This document shows positions 1 to 9,255 of a stretch of DNA of 42,608 nt, one piece after another. Made by a program: the position numbers and the translations under genes. The number at the start of each line of letters is the position of its first letter. The first letter of the stretch is position 1. The notes under the pieces were generated by a model, which did no database searches, was not told where the DNA came from, and saw only the letters and a program-made list of their open reading frames with translations. Source of the DNA: Elusimicrobiota bacterium (GTDB taxonomy: Bacteria; Elusimicrobiota; Elusimicrobia; UBA1565; UBA9628); NCBI GenBank assembly GCA_016212855.1, contig JACRDP010000017.1, forward strand, positions 1 through 42,608. Reading direction: 5' to 3'.

Positions 1-3000
1 CCATCCCGGTCGGTCAGACCAAGACCTTTACCGTCACCTTCGACATGGCCGGCTCGCCGAACGACGGCGATCAATTCACGATGACTTTGCGCGACATTAT
101 CGACGACGCCGTCGATCCTGCCCCCAGGGAAACGCTCGTTCTTTTCGAAATTGATGGTGCCGCGCCCACGTTGCGCCTAATCGATGACAACTTTGACGAC
201 ATTGCGGAGAATGGTGTTTCAAACGATGCCACGATCTTTGTCGGTGGCGATGACAAGGTCGCCGAACAGACCGGTTCTGGCATCGCAAAAATAGCGCTCA
301 GCGGCCCTGGGATCAATGAAGCCCAAGACTACGTGTCTCCATATAACCAAGAGGAATCGGTCGTTTTCCCTATTTCTGCGGGTTCGCTTCCCGAAGGCGA
401 TTATGCGGCGATTGTACAGGACGCACTCGAAAACACGACGACGCGCCACTTCACGATCGACCGCACGCCGCCCGTCGTCACATTGACCGACCACGATGAT
501 GTCGAAATCGCGGACGACGCCGTCACTCCATCACCGTTCGTCACAGCGGAATGCACGGACGCGGTGGGGATAGGCGAGGTCAGCATTCTGACAAGCGCGG
601 ACGTCATCGTGAAGGGTCCGTTCCACTACGTCCGCGAGGATGGCGCGACGGACATCAGGCCCGCGTTCTCGTCCCTTCCGGATAACGAGCCGGGAAAACA
701 CTATGTCCTAAAAGTCGTCGATTTGGCCGGCAACGTGACCACGAAAAATTTCACGGTCCGCCACGCGCCGTTGGCCGAGCTGCGCTTTTCGGAGCATCTG
801 GAGTTCGACTACGTTTTTGACTATTACGGCGTCAGCGTGCAGCAGTTCTCGATTCCCCAGGGCAAGGTCGAATTCGCCCTGCAAGACGACCGGGGCATCT
901 CGAGATTCACGCTTAAAAAGAATGGGGCGATTTTCTTCGACAAGTCCTACCCGAATTCCAACCCGGTCAGCGAACCGATGATCCTTTCGGACGGCGTTTA
1001 TGAATTCACCGTGGGCACGGAACGAGGACAAACCACCGGCGGCGTCTTCACGAAATACACGTCGGCCGGAGAGCCTGACTTTAGGATCCAAAACGTCGTC
1101 TCGAACTACACGGGCAGCCAGTTCGACATTTCCTTCCCGATTGATTGTCGAACCACCGGTCCCGCGGGAACCGGCTTAAGCGAGGTCCAGATTCGAACTG
1201 TGAATACGAGCCAATCCGGCGGACACTCTTATGGGGATTCCAAGGGGACCTTCGCCTGCGGTGGAAGATTCAGCGGACAACTGAGCGACGGGCTTTATGC
1301 GGTGAGTGGAGACGACCACGGCTACGAGATCAACACTTTTTTCAGGATCGAAAGCCAAATCGGGTTTCTTCGATTACCCGCCAGCGGCTCCGGGAATCTC
1401 GAATTTTACACTAACGAGTTCGGAGCCGACGGCTTGATCCTGCCCCCCACCGGGCTCGGCGAAGAGACCGTGCTCGCCAGCGGAAATTTCATTTCTCATC
1501 CCGTCGATCTTTTCATCCCTTCGCCGGACCTCCTCCCCCCTCTCGGCGCGGTCGCGGCGGCCCTTCTGGAGGCTCCGAGCAACGCGGTCGATTTCAAGTT
1601 TTACCCGAGGCTTGACGGCGTGGAGGATGTCATCGGCTTCACCGGAATCAGCCAAAGTTTCGCGGTCTCGAACGCGGGGGGCGAGGGAACGTTCCACGCG
1701 GCCGGGACATATAGGATGATCAGCGACGGGGCCGGTTTCCATTGGGATGGTTCGGATGCACCCCACGTCGCCCTCCGATCGCCGGTCACTCTCCTGCAGT
1801 CCCTAACGAGCAATACAGGCAATGTCTTCGGTCGTCTTCCCTTCACGGTCACTCCCATCGGGGGCTTCCCGCAGTTCCCGCTGACGTATCTGACCGCCAA
1901 CGCAGCTCCGACGATCAATGATCTGCCGACCGATTCGTTCTCGGACGCCGCGGATTCTTCCGGACGCCATGCCTTCCGGATCAAGACCGCCGGGCGAGTG
2001 ACGATCGGCCTGGCGAATTTGAACGATCCGGCGATCAAGGCGCAAATTCTCGCGTTGAAGGAACGAAAAATAAAGGCGGCAGGTTCTATTATCCTGGTCG
2101 ATCCTCCGTTGATCTCGTTCAACCAGCCCGCGGAAGTGGAAATGAGCGTGGACACTGCGGCCGCGCTCGCCGCGGGAGTCGCGCCGGAAGGCCTCGAGCT
2201 TTATCAGGCGGAGCCGGGCGGCGAGTTCGTTCGAGTGCCGAATCAAATGCGGGATCTCGAGCACGGCGTCGTCCGGGCGAACATCTTCACTTTGAGCGAT
2301 GGATCATTGTTCGGACTTTTCGGGACGGCGACGCCTCTGGCCGACCCGGACGACGTGCGCCCCCCTAGGACGACTTTGAGCGTGTCGCGTTCGCTGACGA
2401 TCGCTGGGAAGCTCGTCGTCGGCTCCACGACGAGCTTTACTTTCAAGACGGTGGACGACAAGGTCGACGTTTACGATCTGATCGGGTCGGGTTCGACGCA
2501 AACCTTCGTCGCTTTCGACGGCGGCACTTTCGAACCGGTACCGGTCGATCTGACGCCAGTTGCCAGCGGAACGCACACTTTTCGGTACTTCAGCCGGGAC
2601 GTTTCCGGCAACTCGGAGGTCGCAAAATCGACCCCGATTACGGTTGATAAATCGCCTCCGGTCTCGGTCGTGATCTCCAGCCGCGCGCTGTTCGCCGTGA
2701 ACGCGGTCGACGCGGCTTCTTCGGTCGCTGAGGTCCGCATTCTGATCGACGTCAACCCTTCATCCTGCAACGGCGTCTTTGGGCAGAACTCTGGCGTCGG
2801 ATTTGGAACGTGCGAGAATTCGCTTTACACCGGCGCGTTCCCTCTTACCAACGGCCCCCGCACCGTTTGGCTGTCCGCGACTGATTTTTTCGGTAACGTC
2901 GAAGCTTTCCACAGCACGGTCCTCGATGTCGTCGATCAGCAGACCGACGGCGGCCTCGGGATCGGCCGCGACTCCTTCGATTCGTTCTGGAACGTGATAT

Positions 3001-6000
3001 ATCACGTCGACACCGATCGCACCCTGAGCTTCGCCCGCGCGGACTCCTCGGGAACGATCGTCGCGTCGGCCCCGCTCGAGGGCGCGGCCGGCGGCCTGCC
3101 CTGGTCGGTGTTCTTCGACGCGGGCGGGCGCGCCTACGCCGTCGGCAGCGCCGACGGCGGCACGGGCCTCGACGTCGGGGTCTACAAGGCGTCGGAGTCC
3201 GGCGACGCGATCGAGTCGCGCCTGCTTTTCGACAGCGGATTTAGCAACAACGACTACGTCTTCGACGCCGCGCCCTCCGGCTGGATCACGGGCGGCGCGC
3301 AGTATTCGGGCTTGGGCGACGGCGGCGGCGAGGTCGCCCTGGCGCTGTGGCGCTTCGACCCGTCCGCGCCGGCCGTGACCTTGTCGACTCTCTCCGCGAG
3401 AACGGGCTTCGACTTCGGCACGGGCCTGGGCGTCGACGCCGACGGCAGCGTCTGGATCGCGGGCTATTCGATGGCGGCCGGAGGCGGATTCGACTTCTCG
3501 CTGTGGCACTACGCCGCCGACGGACGCACGCCCGTCGGCGTTCCCATCATGCGCCCCGGCTATTTGGACGAGCTCAACGGCGGCGTGACGGCGAAGGTGT
3601 TCGTCGCTTCGGACGCGGTTTTCATCGCCGCGCCGAAGACGAACGCCGCCGGCGTCAAGGACCTGGCGTTCATGAAGTTCGACAAGGCCACGGGGCTTCT
3701 CGCCGCGGAGAGCGTTTGGCGCTCCGGAGAAGGCGAGCCCGCCTACCCCGTGGCGATCTTGCCGGAAGCCGCGGGCCTGCTCGTGGCCGGCGGCATCGGC
3801 GGTGATTTCACGCAGGCCGCGCTGTGGCGCTTCGGCTATGACGGGGCTTTGCATTCGGCCACGACCGCGGACGCAGGCGGAGCCAAGGGCGCCGTGTTTC
3901 GCGGAAGCCAGCTGTGGCTGTCGGTCGACGGTTCGTCGGTACCGTATAAGGTGGAGTCCGAGACGCCCGCCGCCGGCGGGCTCATCGACGTCCGTCCGCC
4001 TCGAACGTCGTTGACGGCCGGAACGCCGTCGGCGGTGACGGGCGGGACGACTTACGTAAGCAGCGAGACCGCGCTCGGCTTCAGCGTCGCCGACGACAAA
4101 GCGACGCTCAACGACGGGCTCGGCGTCGGGGCCACGCAGACGTTTTTCGCCGCGGACGGAGGCGTAGCAACGCGCTTTACGGCGCCCTTCAGCCTCGTCG
4201 CCGAGGGCACGCACGCCGTTTCGTTTTTCAGCGTGGACCTCGAGGGCAACACCGAGGTCCTCGTGACGAAGACCGTGGGCGTGGACCTGACGGCGCCGGC
4301 GGCCGCCTTGGTGCGCAGCGGGACCTTCTACGCGATCGACGCGGTCGACCCCGTCGTCGCCGGCGCGGCCTCGGGGATCGGGACCGTGATGTATCTCGTG
4401 GACGCCTCGCCCTCGTCCTGCTCGGAAGGCGTGGACACGGCGGCCGCGCGCGGAACCTGTCTCAATCCGTTTTATGGAGGACCGTTCGAGCTGTCCATCG
4501 GAACCCATACGGTCTATTTCGAGCCCCACGACCAGGTCGGCAACGGGCGCGATATCCTGCACTCGAGCTACGTGGTGGTCGGGCCGGCCGACACCACGCC
4601 GCCTTTGGCGCGATTGGACTATCCCGCGCCGGGCGCTTTGGGCGTGGAGCGGGCCGTGGGCGGGGTCGTCAACGTGCGCGGCGCGGTGAGCGATGAGAAC
4701 GCCGTGAGCTGGGCGCTCGAGTCGGCGCCCGGCGCGGGGGCGACGAGCGGGTTTGCGCCGATCGCCGCGGGCGGGGCTAACGCCGACGGGCTGCTGGCGG
4801 CCTGGGACACGGCGACTTTGTCCGGGGAGCGGACCTTGCGCCTGCGCGCGACCGACGCCTCAGGCAACGCATCGTCGACGACGGCGACCGTCTTTGTCGG
4901 CGAGCCCGTCTTCACTTTCAGCATCGGCCGCAAGGACTCGAATGTGATCGTCGACAGGATCAAGAACCCGACCGCAATCGCGGTTCGCTCGGACGGGTTG
5001 ATCTGGGTGGCAAGCGCCGCCGAGGAAGACGAGTTGCTGCTGCTGACGTCCACGGGGGCGGTCGCGGCCGAGGCGGCCGGCGGCCGGGAGCGCGGTCACG
5101 GACGGAGCGAGCATGCGCACGACAAGAACGAGCACGGACACGGCGACGACCGCGATGAGGACGAGGATGATCGGGGTTTTAAGAATCCGCAAGGCCTGGC
5201 TCTCGACGCCGCGAACAGCCTCTATATCGCCGACGAGGGCAACAACCGCATCGTGAAGCTCTCGGCCGACGGCTCGCAGATGCTGCTTCAACTGGCCAAG
5301 TTCGACAGCCACGGCAAGCCCAAGTCCGGCGCCGGCCCGGGCGAGTTCAAGAATCCTTGGGACGTCGCCGTGGACTCAAACGGCGATATCTACGTGGCCG
5401 ACAGCGGCAACAGCCGGATCCAGGTATTCAATGGAGCGGGCGCGTTCCTGAGACAATTCGGCCCCGGAGCTCTGGAGCCCGACGCCGAAGTTCGCGGCAT
5501 CACGTTGACAGCCGAGGGTCTGTGGGTCTCGGACAAGGAATCGGAGCGCGTCTACCTGTTCAGCCGCGCCGGAACGTTGATCAAGTCGATCGGCGACGCC
5601 GACTCGGTCGTGGGCGAGATTTCGCGCATGCGCGGCCTGGCGTCCGACCGCTGGGGTGCTTTGTACGTCGTCGAGCCCAATCGCGACCGGGCGCAGAAGT
5701 TCGACGCGCAGGGCAAGGGCCTGCTTGCGTTCGGTTCCAAGGCGGGGCTGTCCCAGGCCGACAAGAAGGCGAAGCGCTATCTAACCCGGCCGATCGACGC
5801 GGCGACCGCGCCTGACGGGTCCATATGGTTTACCGATACTGGCCGCGACCGCATCGTGCGCTACGCGCTGCCATCGGCGGGCGGCTACGGCGTCGCGGCG
5901 TACTCGGCCGGGGGCGGCGCGTCTTCGTCTCAAGCGGCCGAACCGGTCGCGCGGCTGGTGAGCGCCAAGGACGGGGCCGCGGTGGAGCGCGACGACGGCG

Positions 6001-6710
6001 CGGGCGTCGTCGTGCCCGCGGGCGCCTTGGCCGCCGACCTCGAGATCACGGTGGACAAAGGCGACGAGAACCAGGACAAGGACCAGAAAACCGCCAAGCG
6101 AAGGGAAAAGAAGATCACCGCCGTCTCCGCGGAAGTTCAGTACGGTCCCGAGGGCACGACGTTCAGCGCGCCCGTGACCTTGACCGTGCCCTATGACGCG
6201 GCTTTGATCGCGTCCTTGGGGCTCAGGGAGGATGATCTCAAGGTCTACTACTGGAACCCGACCTTGCAGGACTGGCAGGCCATGCCTTCCAGCGTGGACA
6301 AGTTGAACAAGACGGTCCACGCGCAGACGACGCACTTCTCAGCCTATCAGGTGGGAGCTTTGGGCGGCATCGGCGTGGCCGCGCTCGATGACTACGGCCT
6401 GCGCGACGGCTACGCTTTCCCGAATCCCTCGCGTGACGGCAACGCCGTAACCTTCCGGCTGCAGCCGGGCTCGGTGGATTCGATCGAGGTACGGGTCTAC
6501 GACGTCGCGGGGCGCAAGGTGCACTCGTCGTCGGATTTCGTCTTCCGGGGCCCCATCGATGACGGCAACGGGAAGGGCGTCCAGAACACGTACGACCATG
6601 TCTGGGGCGTGTCGGGGATCGGCTCGGGCGTTTACAGCTACGTGATGACGGCGAAGAAGGCCGGGCAACCGGACATACACCAGAGCGGCAAAGTCGGGGT
6701 GATTCGATGA
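1..6710 (+). CDS. Giant secreted Ig/beta-propeller/NHL-repeat protein with FlgD-like C-terminal domain (5' end outside window)
   Basis: The frame is open to the left edge, so the N-terminus is missing; at least 2,230 residues are present. Counting from the Met at base 45: Ig-like segments ending in TVDKSPP-type strands; a ~200-residue unit starting RPPRTTL near 772 and again as RPPRTSL near 1315, each with a SPSSC...GTC cysteine pair; a propeller-like stretch between them (about 970-1310); NHL repeats at about 1620-1960 (NPWDVAVD, NGDIYVADSGNSRIQVF) interrupted by a His/Asp/Glu-rich insert (about 1682-1711); a ZU5-like region at about 1972-2102 (VVVPAGAL); and a C-terminal FlgD/Por-type domain (YAFPNPS...VRVYDVAGRKV...GVYSY). 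This looks like a cell-surface or secreted protein. It overlaps the PorV/Q-like gene by ATGA, which suggests a secretion partner. The first ~2.95 kb is visibly poorer in GC than the rest. Domain calls are by eye; the substrate is unknown. Confidence 0.85.
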   Translation, partial: IPVGQTKTFTVTFDMAGSPNDGDQFTMTLRDIIDDAVDPAPRETLVLFEIDGAAPTLRLIDDNFDDIAENGVSNDATIFVGGDDKVAEQTGSGIAKIALSGPGINEAQDYVSPYNQEESVVFPISAGSLPEGDYAAIVQDALENTTTRHFTIDRTPPVVTLTDHDDVEIADDAVTPSPFVTAECTDAVGIGEVSILTSADVIVKGPFHYVREDGATDIRPAFSSLPDNEPGKHYVLKVVDLAGNVTTKNFTVRHAPLAELRFSEHLEFDYVFDYYGVSVQQFSIPQGKVEFALQDDRGISRFTLKKNGAIFFDKSYPNSNPVSEPMILSDGVYEFTVGTERGQTTGGVFTKYTSAGEPDFRIQNVVSNYTGSQFDISFPIDCRTTGPAGTGLSEVQIRTVNTSQSGGHSYGDSKGTFACGGRFSGQLSDGLYAVSGDDHGYEINTFFRIESQIGFLRLPASGSGNLEFYTNEFGADGLILPPTGLGEETVLASGNFISHPVDLFIPSPDLLPPLGAVAAALLEAPSNAVDFKFYPRLDGVEDVIGFTGISQSFAVSNAGGEGTFHAAGTYRMISDGAGFHWDGSDAPHVALRSPVTLLQSLTSNTGNVFGRLPFTVTPIGGFPQFPLTYLTANAAPTINDLPTDSFSDAADSSGRHAFRIKTAGRVTIGLANLNDPAIKAQILALKERKIKAAGSIILVDPPLISFNQPAEVEMSVDTAAALAAGVAPEGLELYQAEPGGEFVRVPNQMRDLEHGVVRANIFTLSDGSLFGLFGTATPLADPDDVRPPRTTLSVSRSLTIAGKLVVGSTTSFTFKTVDDKVDVYDLIGSGSTQTFVAFDGGTFEPVPVDLTPVASGTHTFRYFSRDVSGNSEVAKSTPITVDKSPPVSVVISSRALFAVNAVDAASSVAEVRILIDVNPSSCNGVFGQNSGVGFGTCENSLYTGAFPLTNGPRTVWLSATDFFGNVEAFHSTVLDVVDQQTDGGLGIGRDSFDSFWNVIYHVDTDRTLSFARADSSGTIVASAPLEGAAGGLPWSVFFDAGGRAYAVGSADGGTGLDVGVYKASESGDAIESRLLFDSGFSNNDYVFDAAPSGWITGGAQYSGLGDGGGEVALALWRFDPSAPAVTLSTLSARTGFDFGTGLGVDADGSVWIAGYSMAAGGGFDFSLWHYAADGRTPVGVPIMRPGYLDELNGGVTAKVFVASDAVFIAAPKTNAAGVKDLAFMKFDKATGLLAAESVWRSGEGEPAYPVAILPEAAGLLVAGGIGGDFTQAALWRFGYDGALHSATTADAGGAKGAVFRGSQLWLSVDGSSVPYKVESETPAAGGLIDVRPPRTSLTAGTPSAVTGGTTYVSSETALGFSVADDKATLNDGLGVGATQTFFAADGGVATRFTAPFSLVAEGTHAVSFFSVDLEGNTEVLVTKTVGVDLTAPAAALVRSGTFYAIDAVDPVVAGAASGIGTVMYLVDASPSSCSEGVDTAAARGTCLNPFYGGPFELSIGTHTVYFEPHDQVGNGRDILHSSYVVVGPADTTPPLARLDYPAPGALGVERAVGGVVNVRGAVSDENAVSWALESAPGAGATSGFAPIAAGGANADGLLAAWDTATLSGERTLRLRATDASGNASSTTATVFVGEPVFTFSIGRKDSNVIVDRIKNPTAIAVRSDGLIWVASAAEEDELLLLTSTGAVAAEAAGGRERGHGRSEHAHDKNEHGHGDDRDEDEDDRGFKNPQGLALDAANSLYIADEGNNRIVKLSADGSQMLLQLAKFDSHGKPKSGAGPGEFKNPWDVAVDSNGDIYVADSGNSRIQVFNGAGAFLRQFGPGALEPDAEVRGITLTAEGLWVSDKESERVYLFSRAGTLIKSIGDADSVVGEISRMRGLASDRWGALYVVEPNRDRAQKFDAQGKGLLAFGSKAGLSQADKKAKRYLTRPIDAATAPDGSIWFTDTGRDRIVRYALPSAGGYGVAAYSAGGGASSSQAAEPVARLVSAKDGAAVERDDGAGVVVPAGALAADLEITVDKGDENQDKDQKTAKRREKKITAVSAEVQYGPEGTTFSAPVTLTVPYDAALIASLGLREDDLKVYYWNPTLQDWQAMPSSVDKLNKTVHAQTTHFSAYQVGALGGIGVAALDDYGLRDGYAFPNPSRDGNAVTFRLQPGSVDSIEVRVYDVAGRKVHSSSDFVFRGPIDDGNGKGVQNTYDHVWGVSGIGSGVYSYVMTAKKAGQPDIHQSGKVGVIR

Positions 6711-7615
6711 AGCGGATCGCCTTAGTTATCGGCCTAATTTTCGTCACAGCAACGATACGTGGAGAGGAAGGCGCCGCATTTCTTAAGCTCGGCACCGGCG
6801 CGCGCGCGGCCGCCCTGGGCGGGGCCTACACCGCGCTCGGCGACGACGCGTCTGCTATCGGCTGGAACCCGGCGGGACTGGCGCGGCTTGAAAAGCGCGA
6901 GTTCAACGCCGCGCACGCGGAGCTGCACGAGCGCACGCGCCTTGATTTCGCGACCTACGCCCATCCGACGGGGAGGGGATCGTTCGCCGCGGCGCTCTTA
7001 TACCTCAGCCACGGTTCCTTCACGGGCCGCGACGCGGCGGGACGCCCCACGGGCTCGGTCACCGCGTCCGACGCCGCGTTGACGGGCGCGTACGCGATCA
7101 AGGCCGGGTTCGCCGACATCGGCGTGGGGTTCAAGTTCATCACCAGTCATATCGCCGAGGCCGAGGCGCGCACGACGGCCGTGGACCTCGGGCTGAAAAA
7201 ACAGGTGTACGAGCTCAAGGGCGGCAAGGTGTTCGCCGCCGCAGCCGTGCGCAATTTAAATCCCGGCGACGGCTTGCGCTACAACGGCGGTCAAAAGACG
7301 GAGCTTCCACTGCAGCTCGCGGCGGGGGCGGCCTGGGCGCACGAAAAGGGCGCGCTCTCGTTCGACCTGTTCAACGGCCCCTACGGCTCGGGTACCGACG
7401 CGGCCTTCGGCGGCGAGTATAAGGTGATGACGGGCTTCGCCTTCCGCGCCGGCTACACGACCGCGGGAGTCGCCGGCGGCTCGGGCATCGACGCCGCGCG
7501 CGGCTTAAGCTTCGGCGTCGGGGTGGGCAAGGACGGCCTGAGCGTCGATTACGCCATCGTCCCGTCGGGCGACCTCGGCGCGGCGCACCGGTTCGGCCTC
7601 GGTTATCGTTTTTAA
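6707..7615 (+). CDS. PorV/PorQ-like outer-membrane beta-barrel protein (UPF0164-type)
   Basis: 302 residues with an N-terminal signal peptide ending near TIRGEEG. Right after it is the family signature: FLKLGTGARAAALGGAY followed by ASAIGWNPAGLA, the usual start of PorV/PorQ/UPF0164 barrels. The rest alternates short beta-rich segments and ends in an aromatic residue (GLGYRF), as outer-membrane barrels do. In type IX secretion, PorV shuttles CTD-bearing cargo at the outer membrane. Here the gene starts inside the stop codon of a giant CTD protein (ATGA overlap), so co-translation and a carrier role for that cargo are likely inferences. A second such pair lies at 39462-42151. Whether this is a true type IX system cannot be judged, because no other Por genes are in the window. 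Confidence 0.82.
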   Translation: MKRIALVIGLIFVTATIRGEEGAAFLKLGTGARAAALGGAYTALGDDASAIGWNPAGLARLEKREFNAAHAELHERTRLDFATYAHPTGRGSFAAALLYLSHGSFTGRDAAGRPTGSVTASDAALTGAYAIKAGFADIGVGFKFITSHIAEAEARTTAVDLGLKKQVYELKGGKVFAAAAVRNLNPGDGLRYNGGQKTELPLQLAAGAAWAHEKGALSFDLFNGPYGSGTDAAFGGEYKVMTGFAFRAGYTTAGVAGGSGIDAARGLSFGVGVGKDGLSVDYAIVPSGDLGAAHRFGLGYRF

Positions 7616-7622
7616 TTGAGGG

Positions 7623-7651
7623 TTGACGGAACCGCGTCCGGGCCTTAAACT
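7623..7651 (+). promoter_or_regulatory. Sigma70-type promoter, leaderless
   Basis: TTGACG (7623-7628), 17-nt spacer, TAAACT (7646-7651). The -10 ends 6 nt before the ATG at 7658, so transcription should begin at or next to the start codon; no Shine-Dalgarno is possible. Confidence 0.75.
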
Positions 7652-7657
7652 AGCCCC

Positions 7658-8191
7658 ATGTCTTCCCGCCTGCGCCTCCTGACGGTCCTCAACGCCGTGT
7701 TCGTGCTGGCGGCGTTCGGGTGCGGCGACGAGGGCGGAGGCTGCGGCGAGCCCCCGGCGAAGAAGGAAGAATCATCCGGCGGCGGCTTCGGCTCCGCTCC
7801 GAAAAGCGGCGGGGGGGCCGCCGCCCCGGAGCTCATCACCGCGGACAAGCGCGGGAACGTGCCCAAGCCGTATCAGCGGCCGGGCGCCGCCGCGGAACCC
7901 GAGAAATCCACGGCCACGATCTCCAAGCCCGAGATCGCCGTGTCCACGCCGACGGCGGCGCGTCCCGCGCCGGCGAAGGTCAAGGTGACCCGGCGCAAGG
8001 TGGACGGGATCGTGGACCGCGTCGAGCTGACGTGCAAGATCAAGGCGGTGTCGCTCGACGGCCAGTGCGCGAGCGCCAAGAACTACCTCGAGATCAAGGA
8101 GCGCTGCTGCCCGGGCGGCCTCGTCGAGCGGTGCCGGACGGTGATCGGCGGAGTGGTGATCGTCGGGCGCGGCTGCGAAAAGGCCCCCTAG
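7658..8191 (+). CDS. Small exported Cys-containing protein of unknown function, possible lipoprotein
   Basis: 177 residues. The hydrophobic N-terminus (LLTVLNAVFVLAAFGCG) followed by a Gly/Glu/Pro-rich linker resembles a lipoprotein signal with Cys in AFGC, although the -3 position is Ala rather than the preferred Leu. A low-complexity Gly/Pro/Ala spacer leads to a C-terminal domain of about 60 residues with six or more cysteines (ELTCKIKA, GQCASAK, ERCCPGG, ERCRTV, GRGCEKAP), suggesting disulfides outside the cytoplasm. I do not recognise the family. The start is supported by a good promoter directly upstream. The next gene is convergent with a 1-nt gap and no visible terminator. Confidence 0.7.
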   Translation: MSSRLRLLTVLNAVFVLAAFGCGDEGGGCGEPPAKKEESSGGGFGSAPKSGGGAAAPELITADKRGNVPKPYQRPGAAAEPEKSTATISKPEIAVSTPTAARPAPAKVKVTRRKVDGIVDRVELTCKIKAVSLDGQCASAKNYLEIKERCCPGGLVERCRTVIGGVVIVGRGCEKAP

Positions 8192-8192
8192 T

Positions 8193-8633
8193 CTATTCGC
8201 CCAGAGCCGCCAAGTCCGCGAGATCCTTCGGCCGGCCCGCCGCGCGCTTATTCTTGACGAAAATGGCCTTGCCCAGATAATTGACCGTGTGGCCGCCGAA
8301 CGGTCCCTCCTGGCGGCCGGCCCATATTTCGTCGGCCGTGACCCCGTCCAAGAGAGTGAGCAGATCGATACGAACGGGCGGATAGCCGATTTGAATGATC
8401 TTCCCGGACAGAATGTCCTGCTCCGTGAGCCCGAGGGACTTGAGCCCGAAGTCGTCCAGGGCGCGGAGCAGCGCCTGCGCGTTGGGAGCGAGCGGCCTGA
8501 TCCAAACGTCGATGTCGCCGGTATACCGCGGGCTCCCCAAGAAGGCTAAGTTGAACGCGCCCACGATCACGAACTCGACGCGCTGACGGATGAGAGCCGC
8601 GAGGAAGTCCGAGAAATCGGGATGAACGTTCAT
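8193..8633 (-). CDS. Minimal nucleotidyltransferase of cassette A (DUF6036/AbiEii-like)
   Basis: 146 residues. The N-terminal motif EFVIVGAFNLAFLG followed by YTGDIDVWIRP matches the pol-beta-type nucleotidyltransferase core (G-x-n-D-x-D), and RIDLLT supplies a third acidic position. The GS/GG of the canonical motif is GA here. Lys-rich ends such as FVKNKRAAGRPKDLADLAAL are typical of stand-alone nucleotidyltransferases in toxin-antitoxin-like pairs. It starts within the stop codon of the upstream partner gene (ATGA) and is probably translated with it. A homologue with the same gene order is at 21506-21991. A toxin or RNA-modifying role is inferred from family context; target unknown. Confidence 0.75.
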   Translation of the reverse strand: MNVHPDFSDFLAALIRQRVEFVIVGAFNLAFLGSPRYTGDIDVWIRPLAPNAQALLRALDDFGLKSLGLTEQDILSGKIIQIGYPPVRIDLLTLLDGVTADEIWAGRQEGPFGGHTVNYLGKAIFVKNKRAAGRPKDLADLAALGE

Positions 8634-9241
8634 TCCGCGCGATCCGATACGCGGAGGGCGTGGGCCAGCCTCGGGAGCGCCTTGTACCCCGAGAGCGCGT
8701 AGAACTGCTCTCTCAATATCTCCACGGCGTCTATCCGTTCAGCGGGGGAACGTCCCAGCCAATAGCGCAGATCGTCGCGGCCGTCTTCTTTCGCGACGAT
8801 GCGCACGGGCGTGCGCGAGCGATCCGTCTTCGCCGCCGATAACTTGGGCTTGAGCCTGTGCGGCGTGTACTTCGAAACCCACGCCAGTTCGCTCCGGCGC
8901 GGCGGCCGCGACCGCGTGGCGTTGCGCAAGGTCTTTTCATCGCGGTAGGTTTCGATGTCTTCAAGCGGGAACAGGTCTCCAAGCATAATGGCGACGTAGA
9001 GCCCGAGGTCCTGTTTGACGCCGTCAAGAGTCCGGCGGTTGCGGCGCGCGATATCCCGCGCGCCCTCTTCACCCACGGCCGCGAGGCAGGCGAGAGTCAC
9101 TTGTTCGCCCCGGGGGTCCCGCTCGAAATAATCGCGGATTTCCCTCTCCAGGGTCGCGTTCAGCGGCTCAAGATAGCGGGTGCGCTCCACGGTCCGGGCC
9201 TTGCGCGGCGAGAAGCGCGTCTGTGGAATCCACGCGTACAT
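8630..9241 (-). CDS. Partner protein of nucleotidyltransferase cassette A (putative antitoxin/regulator)
   Basis: 203 residues, Arg- and Lys-rich, no signal peptide or membrane segment. The N-terminal ~125 residues are helical-looking and unrecognised. The C-terminus carries SPAERIDAVEILREQFYAL then LPRLAHALRVSD, a motif I associate with small proteins encoded next to stand-alone nucleotidyltransferases. The cassette B partner ends in a similar motif (SPSARVGDVDLLRVRL, then RVSRVVRIV). Encoded first in a two-gene operon with a consensus promoter and a G-rich ribosome-binding site (five Gs at 9249-9253, 7 nt before the ATG), unlike the leaderless genes around it. An antitoxin or repressor role is inference. 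Confidence 0.6.
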   Translation of the reverse strand: MYAWIPQTRFSPRKARTVERTRYLEPLNATLEREIRDYFERDPRGEQVTLACLAAVGEEGARDIARRNRRTLDGVKQDLGLYVAIMLGDLFPLEDIETYRDEKTLRNATRSRPPRRSELAWVSKYTPHRLKPKLSAAKTDRSRTPVRIVAKEDGRDDLRYWLGRSPAERIDAVEILREQFYALSGYKALPRLAHALRVSDRAE

Positions 9242-9255
9242 GACGCAACCCCCTA

